DNA of 64,000 bases from Hypomesus transpacificus. Its lineage: Eukaryota > Chordata > Actinopteri > Osmeriformes > Osmeridae. The notes under the pieces are model-generated. The model saw only the letters and a program-made list of their open reading frames with translations, did no database searches and was not told where the DNA came from. Positions 27,167-48,900 of the stretch are shown piece by piece. The DNA lies in the NCBI RefSeq assembly GCF_021917145.1, contig NC_061065.1:12547394-12611393 (forward strand), given 5' to 3'. The position numbers were made by a program, and so were the translations under genes. Position 1 is the first letter of the stretch; each line of letters starts with the position of its first letter.

Positions 27167-30100
27167 TCAGTGCTGTTGTTGGCTGACATAGGGATTGATG
27201 TGGGGCTTGAAATTCATGTTGACGGTGCTGAAGGAGCTTTTTCCACTTCCACTGGAGTCTTCAACAGTTGCTCCGACTACCTGACTGGTCTTGTAGTAGT
27301 ACAGGAACAGGAAGAAGCCTGGCAAAGGAGCGTGAGAGTGGTAGATTAGTTTTTCATTCAAGTCCTATTCAGTCTTATTGCCATGAAAGCCAATCCCAAT
27401 TTCTATTTATGCATGTTGTCTTTAAAGTCTTTAAGAAATGAGTATGCATCCCAAAAAGCTGACCCTACCCACCTTGAAAGGAGTTGAGGATGGAAAAGAT
27501 GTAGTAAGATGGCACCCGCAGAGGACCGCTGGCAAAGAAGGCAAAACTCCATGTGATGCCCAGCAGGCAGGACAGACCAAATATCGCCATCATTTTCTTG
27601 GCGCCCAAGCCGAGCCAGCTGGTGTCCGTCTCTGAGCTCTTGAGGTAGACCATCCAACGCAGTACGATGATAAATGTAATAAATGTAAACACGAAGACCA
27701 CCGCATAGTAGCCAATGTTTACAATGTAGTGGACATTAGAATCTCCTATCCAGCACCTTGATATTGGATAAAGGAGAGAAATGTAAAGTAAGGTTGACTA
27801 AATAAGACTATCTTAACGCAAAGGCCCATTTCCCGTCTCCCAAATCAAATTTGTAATCCGCATTGTTTATTTTATTTCATATGTACTTTAATAAACTCTT
27901 TGTAATATAGTCTCTTTATCACATGGTCATCACATGTTACAATTTGCTCCACCTCTAATGTGAATGAAAGTATGAATTCCTTGAGAATATTGCAGTTATC
28001 ATATATAAACTGATTTCACCTTGATTTGCCATAAGGTGGTACCCCATTAAATTGATTAAGTATCTCAAAGCAGTTGTCATACGCTAGTATGATATTTACA
28101 GTAAGCAAATACTGTAGAAGTATCATGTTTACAGCATCATTCACTCTTATTGTTGTTATCTTTCTGTTACTCACATCATTACATCTTTTCCCCCGCTGGT
28201 GTGGATGCCTTGTTCACCATATTTTCCCAGGCTGAAAAGAACTGCCACAACCACACATGGCAAAACTAAAGAGAAAATCATAGAGGGAGATTAAAAAGCA
28301 TGTCATAATCTTATTGAGAGCATGCATGTCAGCCAAGTACTTGAGACACAATATTTGATTGTCAGAGTGATATTTTTTAGCACTTTTACAGTATTTGCCA
28401 GACATTTAGTTCCAATTAGATTTTTGTGTCCCTTTACACACAACTATATAAGGTTTGGACTCACCCCACCCAACAATGCAGACTTTGAGTATGTAGTGAG
28501 AAATGATGATGCTCTTGGCTATATACATCTGCAGACAGAGGTGTAAGGCCATCACACCGAACCAGGTGAAGGTGCTTAACATGGAGAAGTGCATTATGGT
28601 AGCCATTAACTGGCAACCCATAGTGTTCTGAAGGTTTGCAATATGGGCATTGGTCAGGAAGGTGAAATTGAGAAGGAACATGGCTATGAAGAGCTGCATA
28701 AGGATCCGAGTGGCGTCGCTGGCCTTGTTCTTCCTATGGTTTTAGAATTTCAAAAATAAGAGAGCAATGTTGTTAAGGTTGATGGAATCCATTGCATATA
28801 TATGTTCTTGATTAAACTTTAGTTGTAAGGACAATTCTCTGGAGCATTCCTTTTTGGGAAACGTGAATAACTTGTATTTGGTTCCTCTGACGCCATAGGA
28901 ACAAACATGTTTCAAAGGTAATAATATGACACAGTACTTGTTTGTTAACAACAAAGGAGCCCAATGTTATCACATCGTTTTCTGGTGCTGCTCTATCTGA
29001 GCAGCTGACATGTAAATATCCTGGAGCTATGGCTTTAGAATTTGCACATACAAAAAAACCCTGCCTTTAAAAATGTATAAGCTGTCAACTAATATATCAA
29101 CCACTGATCCTTTAGTAGAATAATGACCTGGGACCTAACCTCTCCTTCCTTAGGTAACTGGTATGACACAAGCAACATCATAAGTACCTTATCAGAAAGT
29201 GGATGAAGAGGGCCACACTCTGAAAAAACATGGACAACCCACAGCCCGCTGATGTGATGTAGGTGAGGTAGCTTAGATCTTCATCAGAGATGGTTATGTT
29301 CGGAGGTGACTAAAAAAAAACATGAGAATGGTAACCTGATCAATAGCTCAATCTACAGTGTGCAAATTATCTGTCAAGACTGGAACTCCCAAGACCCATA
29401 AACTTAAAACCACATCAGTTCCCAATCATGAGAAGGTTTTAAAAGAAAAAGTAAGATATTTAATTCCTCTCATGACAACACTTTATATAATTCTGATGGG
29501 GGAAAAGTTTGCAATTTTTTTCTTTATGGATATTCTAACTTAGTCTGACATACAGAAATGTCCACAATCTTAAAATGGCTAACCCTTTGGAAATGACCTA
29601 CCATCAACACAGCAAAGAATGTCAGATGTGTACATTTGCATATTAAATTTTGACCCTGTTCTATGGTTAAACAGCCATCTGATGTCCAGTTAGGCTGACT
29701 TCCTTTGAAACAGAAGAACAGACTCTTAAATATTTGCCAAAAAAGAGCATGTTATTGATATCAAACTACTTTGAATTTCTAATACTACTGTGAAATGTAA
29801 ATGGCAGAAATATACCTTCACCGCCCCATGACTGGCAAGATGCACTGGCTCCCTCCTAATGTAAAATAAGCAGGGTTCATTTGTTAACTTAAATATGACG
29901 AAATCATTGACAATTATGGCCATTGAAAAAAATATAATTGCGTTACAAGTAGCCTACCTTATTTATATTGCGAAAACTTATAGATATTTTGTCTGTAAGA
30001 TTTGTGATTAAGGCTCCCATCTCAATTGCTACTACTTCATTGTTCAGAACTGTGCTGTTTTTTAAATCCTAAAAGGATTGAAGAGATTATTATCGACGTA

Positions 30101-33100
30101 CAAATATCAGTTGTTGAGTCCATTCAAATGAGTATGAGTATTTATTTTCTTCATTACCTTTGCAAAGTTGGGAAACCAGAAAACACCAGCAAATGAAGTA
30201 CCATTGGTTGAATTGTACACTTTTTCAAATGCTTCCTTTGAGACAGTAACAGACCTGGAAAATCCATCCAATTTTTCCAAGTCTTGTACAATCTGAAATA
30301 CAAATGTGAATCAATGTATCCAATGTATTATAACCAATGTACAAGAGTAAATGTTGCTGTCTTTGTCCAATTTTCCGTTCCATTTAAAGGCAGAGAAGGG
30401 GGTGGAGGGACGAACAGTGCCACAATGAAACAAGCTTCCTGAAAGGTCAAGTAATGCACCTACATTAATGTTGGAGTTGGTATAGCCAAAGGAAAATTGT
30501 TCAAAATACACAGGGTCTTCCTGCTTCACAAGGATGCCTTTTACTTCTCCCATTGACACAGATGCTGAAGTCTCATTCATTTCGGAGACGAGTAAGGACA
30601 TGTCTTTCATAGCTTGACTGTTGAGAGTTAGAAATTCATGTACTGAACATACATTAAACATATTTGCCCTATAAGCCTGATGACATATCTTTGAAGTAAG
30701 TTATAAAACAACCCCTGAGAAGACCAAATCTGATCGTAGTAACAGTGTGTTGGACAGCCTCAACCTCCACTTAAAACATTTTGTCATGCTACAAACCTGT
30801 CATCAAAGACTACAACACACCAACCATAGGAAAAGCAAACACTGTATGAATCATTTGGATATATCCCCAAAGAATTCAATTGTATTTAACATGTCGTTTC
30901 TCAATAACAATATGTCCTACGAAGCTTTGACTGGGTCGATGTGGTCCTCGTCCATGTTCCTCAATGAAGGAGAAGAAATCTTCTCTTTCGGTTCTTTCGT
31001 TGCGTTGTAACAGTTGTAACAATTTACTTGTGGTTGTGTCATATTGATGATGAAATTTTCTCCATCTCGAATATCTAAAGCAAAAAAATGTATTTTAAAT
31101 ATAATATATTTGAATAATATTTCAATTCCACACTTTTGTCAAATTTGCAAGGAAATTATAGACTTTACTACCTTTACATTGTAACTCATCAAATTTGTTA
31201 ATTTTGCAATTTTTCTTTGGGCGCACACAGGTTGTACTGCAGTTGTCTGTCAATGCAACAAAAAAATTATCTGCTGTGCGCAAGTAGGTGAATGCCTTAA
31301 GTCTTATTAGTGAAAACTGGATAATATGAAATCATAATCTTAATCTGAGCAAAATAAAACATACCAGTGCCTTGGTTAAATAACTCAACATTCTTATCTG
31401 AAACAAAGACATTTCTGTAAACATATCACATTTTCTATGAGGTCTTTCATAATTGTGTTCGTGAGTCTAAATGGATGTCTATGGTAAACCTGCAATCTCT
31501 ACCTAGGCTATCATAATTAACAATGGTACAAAGTTTGCTAGATATGCAACTGTATTCAGTATGCCTCAAGTTACCCCTTTTTCCAGACCAGTCCAGTGTT
31601 GCTTTCAGTGTTGAGTTTACTGTTGCACTGCAATTTTTTCCAGTTATTACACACAGAACCAAGTCGTCAATGACATGTTGCTTTGACATATACAGAAGCG
31701 TGGAAATGTCCCTTGTTTCCATCCAAAAATCTTTTTTTCTGCACTTAGCTGTTGATTGAATATACATTATAATTAGACATTTTGACACCTGCAGTGTGTC
31801 ACTGTTATATGTGCTATTAATAATACTCACAGGATACGTTTTCACTGTTAAATGAAATGAAGCAGTTGTCTCTCAAAACTGCAAGAATAACAAATAACAG
31901 TAATGACAAAGACTGCTCTATCAATGTTTTTTCCTGCAGTCAGTAGCCAATTATATTCATTATCTCCTCTAGTTTGAATTAAAATCAAATTTTATTTGTA
32001 AACCCCTTTTACAACGTCATAGAGGACTTCACAGATACTCATAAAACTGCACCCAAACCAACCTAAAACCTTCAGAGAAGACAAAGACAAAAATTAAGTG
32101 TAGGAATAGATGGCCGGAGCAGTTGCACTGAGCATCCAATTTAGCCTCAGATGGGTTTACATTAGAGTTAACGGAAAGTTTGATACTTCTCATACTGACC
32201 CTGACAAATGTTCTTTTCTTTTTTTGGGGATTTGGAACACTTCTTAGGGACGGGTGGTGGTGCAGAACAGCTCTGATCTGAACAAATTATGTGGTAAAAA
32301 TTTAGATAATCAACAAAAAGTGTAAGTGAATGGATGGTGAAACACACATATTCAGAGTTGTGAATTAGTATAGCATTTGCTTTGCTCTGCATTGGCATTT
32401 GTCAAGTTCTTAAACTTACTGATGAGTCCAGAATACTCGTCATCCACAATAAAAACATTTGAGCAACCATCGACATTACAAGGATCTGCAACTGAAGAGC
32501 ATAGAAAAACAAATATCATAATCTTTCAATGCAGTAAGTGAAAAATACGTCTTAGAATGGAATAAAACACACCGTTTAAATTAACCCTTGTAATATGATT
32601 AAAGTAATCTTGAAATATTGTTCAAATGGCTTCCTTCAATGTATTTTTGGGCTCTTTTAAATGAATGATGGACTAACTATACCACTTACTTTACCTTACT
32701 TTACTTTACTTTACGTCATAGCCCAATGGATGTCTTACGTAATTACGTAAAAAACTTTTGGAACTGTAAATCATTTACAGACAAAAACTGATACGATTAG
32801 GCCTATTAAGAATCAACAAAAGCCTTTCGATGTTTTGTTTTTTTTACATATTGAGTGATTCTACACATTTTCTCCTAAATCTGCAAAACATCAGAAGAAA
32901 AGACAGTACATAGGCCCAAGTCAGAAGACATCCTTAGATTACCTTGATCATGAATTAAAACTGACACTGAGATTTAGAAACCGCAAGCTGTAGCCCGGCT
33001 CTGCCGTCCTACGTACTTCCGCTCGATTTGGATTTTGCTTCTGTACTCGTGAAATGTATGAGAGTCTGGTTAGGACCAGGCTTGCACCAGGGTAGCGTCT

Positions 33101-34355
33101 CTGTACACACACTCCAGTAACACTCCGGACAAAAAAAATTCCAGAACACTTGAGCAATGCAAGGCCATGTTCAGTGACCTTCATGAGTTTGGGGGGAATA
33201 GATGCAGGAAAAGCCAGTACCTCAGGTATGTAATGTTGGCACAAAATATTGATTCTGTTGGCCTTTGTATCTAGGTGACCGGGTTCAACACAGGTGGAGT
33301 ACAGCCATCAATAGATCTCTGTCTCCTGACACCACAATCTGCTCCTCCATAGTGGAACAAAGATGGCCACCATTTGGTCTTTTTGTGCAAATAACTAGTT
33401 GACATAACTTGTGCTCTCTGGTGATGCCTTTTATGGAAATTACGTGAATTAAATCCAAATGCCCCTACAGTATTTGCCCTTGCTGTGGGTGCAATGCCCT
33501 GGTTGTTTGCCACCGGCTTATCAAGCTCTCTAACACATTACCAACAGCCCTGCTGTGTATCCTACTGTCCTTTGTAATATGAAAGTGACATTCATCATGC
33601 ATGGCATTACTGTGCAGAACACAACCCACAAAGGAAGCACAGGACTTTTTATGGCTATATTGTAAAGCCCCCATGATCGATCTTTAAATCGGTAAGGCAT
33701 TTTGGGTTAGTGAGCAGGGTTAATTGAATGCGTATTGTCTCAGAGACGTGGGGACTATGTAAAGTATTGCGTGCTGAGCCAGGTCTTTAGTGGTTTATCA
33801 CTGTCTCCTGTCAACCAGGAAGTTAAGAGTTTTTACAATAAAATAATTATGTACTGAGCCAGGGTTATAGCATACTGTGAACATGGGAGACAACGTCTCG
33901 ATTAGCAAAAACACCCTACATTGACAGGAAGTAACTGAATTTGTACACAATGAAAACCTTGCAATTTCCAAAGACCACATTGAAGTCTAAATGAAAAAAA
34001 TGCCTCAGAGTTTCTGTGTGTTAGTTGTCAGAAGGGCGATTGAAATTTGAAGGTTTTTCATTTTGTGATGTAAAGCCACATGAAGAGAAATAGCCTCATT
34101 TAAGTTGATAGAAATATTTCATGCAAAAGTCCTACAAAGAATATCCTATAATGCTTAAGCAATCTGATTAGATGGGTTCCTATAAAATAAGTATTTGCTC
34201 TGTGTCTTTAGAGAATGATATTAAGAAATATTGGACAATTTGAATTGGGTGGATTATTATGTAGTCATTTGGTAGTCATTAAAGGTTTTCTACTCACAGG
34301 CACAAGTGATCCAGGGAAGAACAACCAACCAAACCATCAAGTTCATCAAAGCCAT
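27167..34355 (-). CDS. Adhesion G-protein-coupled receptor, ADGRG (group VIII) type
   Basis: Role of family: self-cleaving seven-helix surface receptors activated by a tethered agonist; ligand here unknown. Eighteen coding exons close in phase to 714 residues. Exon 1 (34355–34298) encodes a signal peptide, [19 protein letters not shown]. Exons 2–7 (32485–32420, 32277–32200, 31878–31831, 31748–31575, 31397–31365, 31246–31172) are all phase 1–1; five of the six carry cysteines. Exons 8–11 encode the GAIN region ([48 protein letters not shown]). Exons 12–13 (29855–29816, 29702–29602) encode the GPS with C369, W372, W381, C386, C397, C399 and HL|TFFAVLM, so cleavage after L402 is predicted. Exons 14–18 encode seven helices and a short tail ending VSQQQH. 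The GAIN/GPS and tail point to the ADGRG1/3/5-like group, but I cannot assign the paralogue. The first-exon link over the 1.8-kb intron rests on splice phase. Confidence 0.88.
31978..32170. repeat. Possible interspersed repeat in ADGRG-like intron 3
   Basis: The stretch beginning AATCAAATTTTATTTGTAAA followed by CCCTTTTACAACGTCATAGA resembles the 3' part of a repeat very common in fish genomes. There is no second copy here, so family and limits are uncertain. Confidence 0.35.
32690..32714. repeat. (CTTTA)n microsatellite
   Basis: Short run of TTTAC units with one interruption, within intron 1 of the ADGRG-like gene. Confidence 0.8.
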
Positions 34356-37300
34356 ATTTCAAGAAATTCTTATATCTATACCAACAAAGAAGAAACACAT
34401 AATTTTAAAATATTTTACCTACTTATGTAGTTTAGTTACATTAGGTGCCCACAGTAAATTATTTACACAATAGCCTAAAGGTCACAATGGGGGGTCATAT
34501 TTGCAAAAATACATCTACCTTGCGTTTTAAACCAGTTTCGAGTGAAAGATCACCTTGAAACCAATGAGTAAGTAAGCTATAGTATAAGATGAGAAAGCAC
34601 AACAAACTTAAAATAAAATGTTCCAGCTTTGTCTGTGGGTTGTCTGGTTCAAAAGCAGAACTGCTATATAGATGTGGTGTGGGGAAAAGGATGTGAGTTC
34701 ATATGACAGAATTACAAACATGATAACATTACTATATGAATCTTCCAAACAATCATCCCTTTTTACAGCTTTGTCTGTACATCTGTTTACAACAAGTAAT
34801 ACATTAAATATATAGTTTAGTACGGTATCTGTTGATGGCATAGTTAATTATCTGTTCCAAATATATAATTTTAACTGTAATATATTCCAATGAAAGACAG
34901 GAGTGGTTCTTACCTGATGCATTGATGCTAAGTCACTGCAGTAACTGGAGGTGTTTAGGCAGACAGATATGTTTCTCTGGTAGTTGCCTACATTGTAGCC
35001 ACATGAAAATAATGTCTGTAGGCCAACATGATTTTGCATAGTGAATTTGCCTTTCAAACTCAGTCATATCCAATGTATGAAATCAGACAGATCTCTGTTT
35101 ACATTACGCTACGGTGAATTCGGCTAATCTGGGATTTTTTTTGCATACATGTTGTGATCGGAGCTTCCTGATTATCTAGTGCCCTGACCGTTCTGTGACA
35201 CCGGCACCACACCAATAACGTTTTGTGATTTCAGTCCTAGTCAAAGTTATGTGAACTAGACATAGTCATAGCAGTGTCTCAATGTCCCAGATTACCCGAA
35301 TTCACAAAGATTGTTTGTATTGTTATCAGGTGCACTGCCAGGAATTTTGGGCCCCATGGATTTATTTGTATAATTTCTATTAGTTTTTCACTTTTTTGGG
35401 GCCCTGTCAGTCAGGGGCTGTTAACAGGTAAGCTTATACCTTCTGCCTACCTGTACAGCGGAATAATAATTTAAAGGAATGATCAGACGTTTGTCTCTTT
35501 AGCCATCAACCTTGTAGCATTGTTTTATTACAGAACTGTACGTGACATGCTGCTCTCCAGAGTCAGGTAGAGAGAGAGTGAAAAGAGGGTGAACATCCCC
35601 CTTGTAAGACAGTGGTGTCATCAATCACACGTGATTTCATGCCATATGCAACCTGAACAAATATAGCGTCATGCATTCATACTCTTATCCACTCTCAACC
35701 GGGGCCCTTAGAATCGTCCTCACTTTCCCCCACTATACGGTGCCCCTGGTAGCTGTCGTTTCGTGATAGTTTTTCGAAGTACAGACACACATGTGGAGCG
35801 AAATGTCATGCTTCACATGTCTGGGGGCAACATAGCCTACATGTTAGAAATGGGGGACATACACTGAGAACTAAAAAACGAATCTACTTAACATGCACAC
35901 ATTCAACAATGCCAAGTGCCACATCTCATTCTAAAGTGTCCATCTGTAGGTTGTGAAAGCTTTTTAACAGTTACCTAGTAGTGTAGCCTACAGGTTTGCC
36001 TTAAATTATGGGGGAGGGGTGGATTAAAGGTCACAGTCATCAATGCCTTTGCAACAACTCAAAGATTATTGGTGCTTTGCTGAGGAGGCCATGGTGTTGA
36101 TAAAAAATCACAAACCCCTTTTCTAAAAAAAAAAAAATTGTTGAGAAGTTGAGGAAATTCATTTACCATACTGATTTGGAGATACTATATTTGGAATGTC
36201 TATTTGATCATATTACACATAGGGCTAATATGTTTTTCCCAGATTAAATAGGCTATTAACCTACACTATGGTGTGCCAATCTGCCAGTCACCTGATCTAC
36301 GTTTACATTTATGCATTTAGCAGACGCTTTTATCCAAAACGACTTCCAAGAGAGAGTTTTACAAAAGTGCATAGGTCACTGATCATAACAACTAGATAGC
36401 CCTGAACATAGCGAGCAGCCAAAACATGAAGCATACATTGTGAAAACCAAATAAGTGCCAAAGGGAAGAACCATATGCAGTTAAACAAGTTACAATTAAG
36501 CAACATGAATCTCAAAAAGTGCAAGTGTACCTGTAAAAAACAATCAACAGTAAAACATATTTCACAGCGAGTACAATAATTTAAATCCGTTACAACCAAC
36601 CAACAAGAGCAACAAGTCTCTCAATGAGAGTCATGTGATCCTGGAGGAAACTAAGATCAGGTCCAGCCAAGTATTCCTAAGTGCCATTTTACTCCCGGAA
36701 CAAGTGCGTCTTGAGCCTTTTCTTGAAGGTGGGGAGACAGTCAGTGTCCCTGATGGAGGTGGGGAGTTGATTCCACCATTGGAGGGCCAGACAGGATGAG
36801 AGCTTGTGTTGGGACCGGGCGCTCTTGAACGGTGGGACAACCAGACGGTTGTCTGAAAAAGACCGTAGGTGGCGGGTCGGGTGCAGTCCCGTTCACCGCT
36901 CGGAAGGTCAGTACCAGAGACTTGAATCTGATACGGGCCGTGATGGGAAGCCAGTGGAGGGAGATGAGGAGCGGGGTAACATTGGAGCGTCTGGGTAGAT
37001 TAAAGACAAGACGGCCTCTGCGTTCTGAATCCTCTGGAGAGGGCGGGTTGCGGTGATCTATATCTGATTGTAAAAGTAGGTCTACACATTTTGCATATTA
37101 TTATTGATGGTATTGTTGCTCCCGTTATTTATTTATTTTATATCCATTGTTTTATATTTTGTTTAGAACCCTGGTTTGTTGCTTACCGAACAAAAATAAC
37201 GTGAGAGAAGCATGTTTAGCCACTAGATGGCAGTGCATAACCGAGAGGGGCGGACATCCATGTCTTCTTCAGCTGTTAGCTAAAAATGTAAACAACACAT

Positions 37301-37608
37301 TTGCCCTCACTGACTTATGGACACAAGTGTACGCTCTGCAGGTTGAAGATAGACATTACTATAACGAACTGCTACATAGAAATAGCCTACTCGCGCTAGT
37401 TTTGAGGTGATGCGCGGCGTATTTATTATGTTATTCTTTTGTGTTGTAATGTAATGTAAATGTATAGGCTACTATCTTCCTGTTCTGGTATTTCGTACAA
37501 GCAGTAGGCTACTGTACTGTAACTGTCACAAAAGTTGACTTGGGAAATCATACATCAATACACAACAGACTCTTGAGTCTGTAGAAGTCACTGGACTCTT
37601 CTGTGCAA
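34356..37608. other. Gap between the two syntenic blocks: 5' region of ADGRG-like gene, repeats, abcd4 promoter side
   Basis: No supported coding exon. A minus-strand GTAAGA donor near 34,908–34,913 could end a 5' UTR exon of the receptor gene. From about 35,330 to 35,745 there are fragments that look like degraded transposon sequence (GGGCCCCAT and CCGGGGCCC motifs), and 36,300–37,060 is a separate probable element. The last 500 bases lead into abcd4. Confidence 0.45.
36300..37060. mobile_element. Probable interspersed retro- or DNA element, about 0.75 kb
   Basis: It begins GTTTACATTTATGCATTTAG and continues CAGACGCTTTTATCC. This is the reverse complement of the tail (GGATAAGAGCGTCTGCTAAATG) found in the SINE copies of this window, so it shares a widespread fish repeat module. 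The rest is GC-richer than its surroundings, contains no long reading frame, and looks like a multi-copy sequence. I cannot define its ends or class from one copy. Confidence 0.5.
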
Positions 37609-45416
<7,808 letters not shown>

Positions 45417-45586
45417 TTTAGCTACGGATTAAGTATTCATCTCCAAATAACTGTGCAGTATGAACCAATCATTTTTATGTCGCTTATTTTGTCCTTGATC
45501 AAGCTGAGAGAATAGGTGCTTCGAACTCAGTTAAAAAACACTATTCTCTTCATGAGTCTTTTTTAAATGATCATATTTTGTACTAC

Positions 45587-45592
45587 AATAAA
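45587..45592 (+). promoter_or_regulatory. Candidate poly(A) signal of abcd4
   Basis: AATAAA 170 bases past the abcd4 stop codon, followed by T/G-rich sequence. Confidence 0.65.
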
Positions 45593-45698
45593 AGCTTAAT
45601 TTTAACGTGACTGTTAATGTGAAAATGTGTGGTCAAGCAAAGTGCACTTTGTACAGAAACATTTCAGAGACAGATATTTTAAGTGCTTTGTGTGGAGC

Positions 45699-45704
45699 TT
45701 TATT
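45699..45704 (-). promoter_or_regulatory. Candidate poly(A) signal of the acss1-like gene
   Basis: AATAAA on the minus strand 268 bases past the acss1 stop codon. Only about 110 bases separate it from the abcd4 signal on the other strand, so the two genes end tail to tail. Confidence 0.6.
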
Positions 45705-45971
45705 ACCCACATGATAAAGAAAATACATTGTTATGCATGCATGAAGCAACATTATGATAATGCGTTTACGCAGTAATTACTTATATGGAGACTGGTAACA
45801 TACTACATGCATACTAATTACCGTAAGGCATACAAATGTAAGTACAGTACAGGCAATAGAGCTCTCAATGTAGTGTCAATCAAAACATTTTCCACAAATA
45901 TGTTCCTTTTCCATCATGTTTTGTGGAATGCTTCATTTAAGCACGGAGAGGGAAAGAAAGAAAATGGCACT

Positions 45972-48900
45972 CTACTTCTGCTGTTCTCTGTTTCCACGGA
46001 GACGCTCGTGACCCTGGATGACTTCCTGGACGGCCGTGGGGTCGTCCAGTGTGCTGAGGTCACCCAGCTTGTCTGTCTCCTGCTCCACCACACTCCTCAG
46101 AACCCGACGCATGATCTTCCCTGAACGCGTCTTTGGCAAGCGCTTCACCACCTTTAAAACACCTGTCACTCTTAGCATGATGACACGTACCATGATGCAG
46201 CCAGGATGCATAGTTGGATGATATATTCATGATGTCATTCATAATCTACGTCATGTTATTGATCATTTTTGTTGATTCTCAACCAGAATGGTGCATACAA
46301 CTTTGTAAAGAGAGTAATGCTTTCAGCAAACATTCATACAATACACGTATTGTATGAGAATATGAGCAAATGATGCCGTAGAAAGGTATCTTTTCATGTG
46401 AACGTCACTATTGGGCCAGTTCTATCTGGGATGTTTTATTGTTTTATTAGCCGATTATTCAACTGTGATATGAGAGGTAATCCTGTTGCCAGCTGCTGTC
46501 AAATATGAACTCTTTCCTGACGGATTCATAACTGTGTGAAATGTGTTTGACTCAAGGTTATCAATCTTAAACTGAATACAATGTGCACATTTTGTGGACT
46601 TGTGTGAATTTTTCTGTAGATCGATTGCTTAATTACCAAATAAACAAATCATTAAAGGTATTTGTGTTGTAAGGACAGAAAATTACCTCAAGGTAGAGCC
46701 TTAAAGACTGAAAGTCAAGGCTGTAGCCATGGAGTCAACATTGGGGGGGACTTTTTTTATTTATTTATTATATTTCGGGCAGCGTGTGTGGTTGCTTGTT
46801 GTAGCGTAGCACATTTATATTTGTATATCAATATATTGGGGGGGACATTTTGACCAGATTTGAATATTGGGGAGATGTGTATTGTGATTACGGCCTTGCT
46901 GAACGGCCTTGCTGAAAGTCCACAGAAAATAAATACACAATAAATGACTCGACACACATGCTCATGCATGTCCCCTGTTGTCACCAGGCTAAATATAACT
47001 CTTAAACATAATTGTGTTTTAAACATTTCAGAAGGGAAAAGTAGAGTACTGTACCTGGATGTAGTCTGGACAGGCATACTTGGCTATGCTCCTGGAAACC
47101 ATCTCTGTGATTCGCAGCGCCAGAAGCGCCTCTTGGACCTCGACTCCTTGCTTCAGCACCACAAATGCATACACCCCTGTAACCACAAAGTGGTTAGGTT
47201 CTCCCTTAAACTATAAACAGGAATCATTTACTTCAAGGAACTGGTTGAACGGTTTCAATGACTTAATGGTTTCGCTGAAAGGTGCCGAAACTTACCTTGA
47301 CCTTTGATGTCATGGGAGTAACCAATGACTGCAGACTCAGCTACTCCAGGGCACTGGTTCTAAAAGAGAATATTCCGAGAATGACAACTACCTGTCCAAC
47401 TGGACTGTTTCTCTCACATTTTTTCCGACCATTCATGTTCAACTTATCTATAACCCGTTATAACTGGAGCAGGATCGATCTATGCTTAACCATCTATACT
47501 GACCGCAATTGACATAATGCTTAAACTTTTATTTACTTAACCAATACAGGTTATTCTCATTGAGATCAATCTCTTTTTCAAGAAAGACCTGTTCAACCCG
47601 TGCAGGGACTTTCTTATTTGTTTTACTCCTACAATGGTCTGCAGCTAACCAGGCGCGGTACGTACCACAACATCCTCCAGCTCAGCAGTCCCTATCCTGT
47701 GGCCGCTCACGTTGATGACATCATCAAGACGACCAATGATCTGATAGTATCCCTCCTTGGAGCGGTAAGCGCCGTCACCGGTGAAGAAGTAACCTGTGGG
47801 TGTAGAGCTGTTGGAGTTCGGAGCGTAGAACAAGGCATTTCCTACAGAAACACTTCATTACAGTTTGTGGTACAAGGGAAACTTGGTATGGGGGAGGTTG
47901 GCAGACATCCCAACCTGCAGAGACTCCCCCCCCCCCCCCCCCCCCCCGGGACGCAATCCGGAGGCATGAAGTACCCCCTCAACCAGCACGTACACCCCCC
48001 CCCCCCTCCCGAGACGCTGTCATGCTATGTTATGCACATATCTCTACCAGAAATGACCATTTGACAGTCTCTCGCTCGCTCAAAATACAAAATCCCAGAT
48101 TTCCAGGAGATTGTGTAGCATTTGCGGGTGTCAGGGAGCCGCTTTTGAAATGCGGGAGACTCCCGCACCTTCTGGGAGACTTGGGATGTCTGGGTTGGGC
48201 TTTGATCTTATTTTCAATACAACCTTCAACCCCTTTACAACATCCACTTACCTTCCCTATACAGTTTATACCATTTATTGTCATGTACCTATTGTAACCT
48301 TGATCAAAAGTATTTCATGGTGGCCTGATAGATCATCTACAAATGTTTAATAACTACAAACTGTGATGGGCTACACTGGTTAGGGCTTGGCATGGAAAAC
48401 AGTGAGTGGATCATCTATGGAGTACCTAGGGTCACTCATTGAAATCAAGTCCAACCGTCTCTTACCATACCTGGGTAGGGCTGGCAGTAGGTCTCGGTGA
48501 ATCTCTGGTGGTCGTTGTGGATAGTGCGAGCCATGCCAGGCCAGGCCTGACTTATACACAGTGCTCCTGATGCATCGTTGGCACTGATCACCTTACCCTG
48601 AAAACAACAGCCCACCACTAATATTGATATTGATCCAGCATGACTGGATTCAATTGGATTTACATTTGAAAACGTTGCCCCATGTCGGTTGTGGTGAATT
48701 TGTAAGAAATGTCCTTGAATAAAGGAGTTCTATTGGACTAACCCTAACCCTATACAGTATGGCCAATTGTTTCTCCACAGACATGTGGGAAATGTTGTTG
48801 TATTCCTTGCTGATGTAGAAGCTGTACAACTACATGATTAATGATTTGACCCCCACAATGGTTGGTAAAAAACGGGAAGCGTTATGTACGTAGATGACCG

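Noticed and set aside
30311-30463. Extension of the receptor exon to the full open frame ending at 30311
   Set aside because: A GTAGGT donor at 30463 gives phase 0 and joins cleanly to the next GAIN exon at 30292; the extension has no family match.
34848-35057. A 69-residue minus-strand frame ending near a splice donor, as coding exon of the receptor
   Set aside because: The signal-peptide exon at 34355–34298 has its own ATG and a suitable upstream acceptor, so this is more likely 5' UTR or unrelated.
47600-48064. A 154-residue plus-strand frame
   Set aside because: It is antisense to acss1 exon 47793–47666 and runs into intron poly(C); no independent support.
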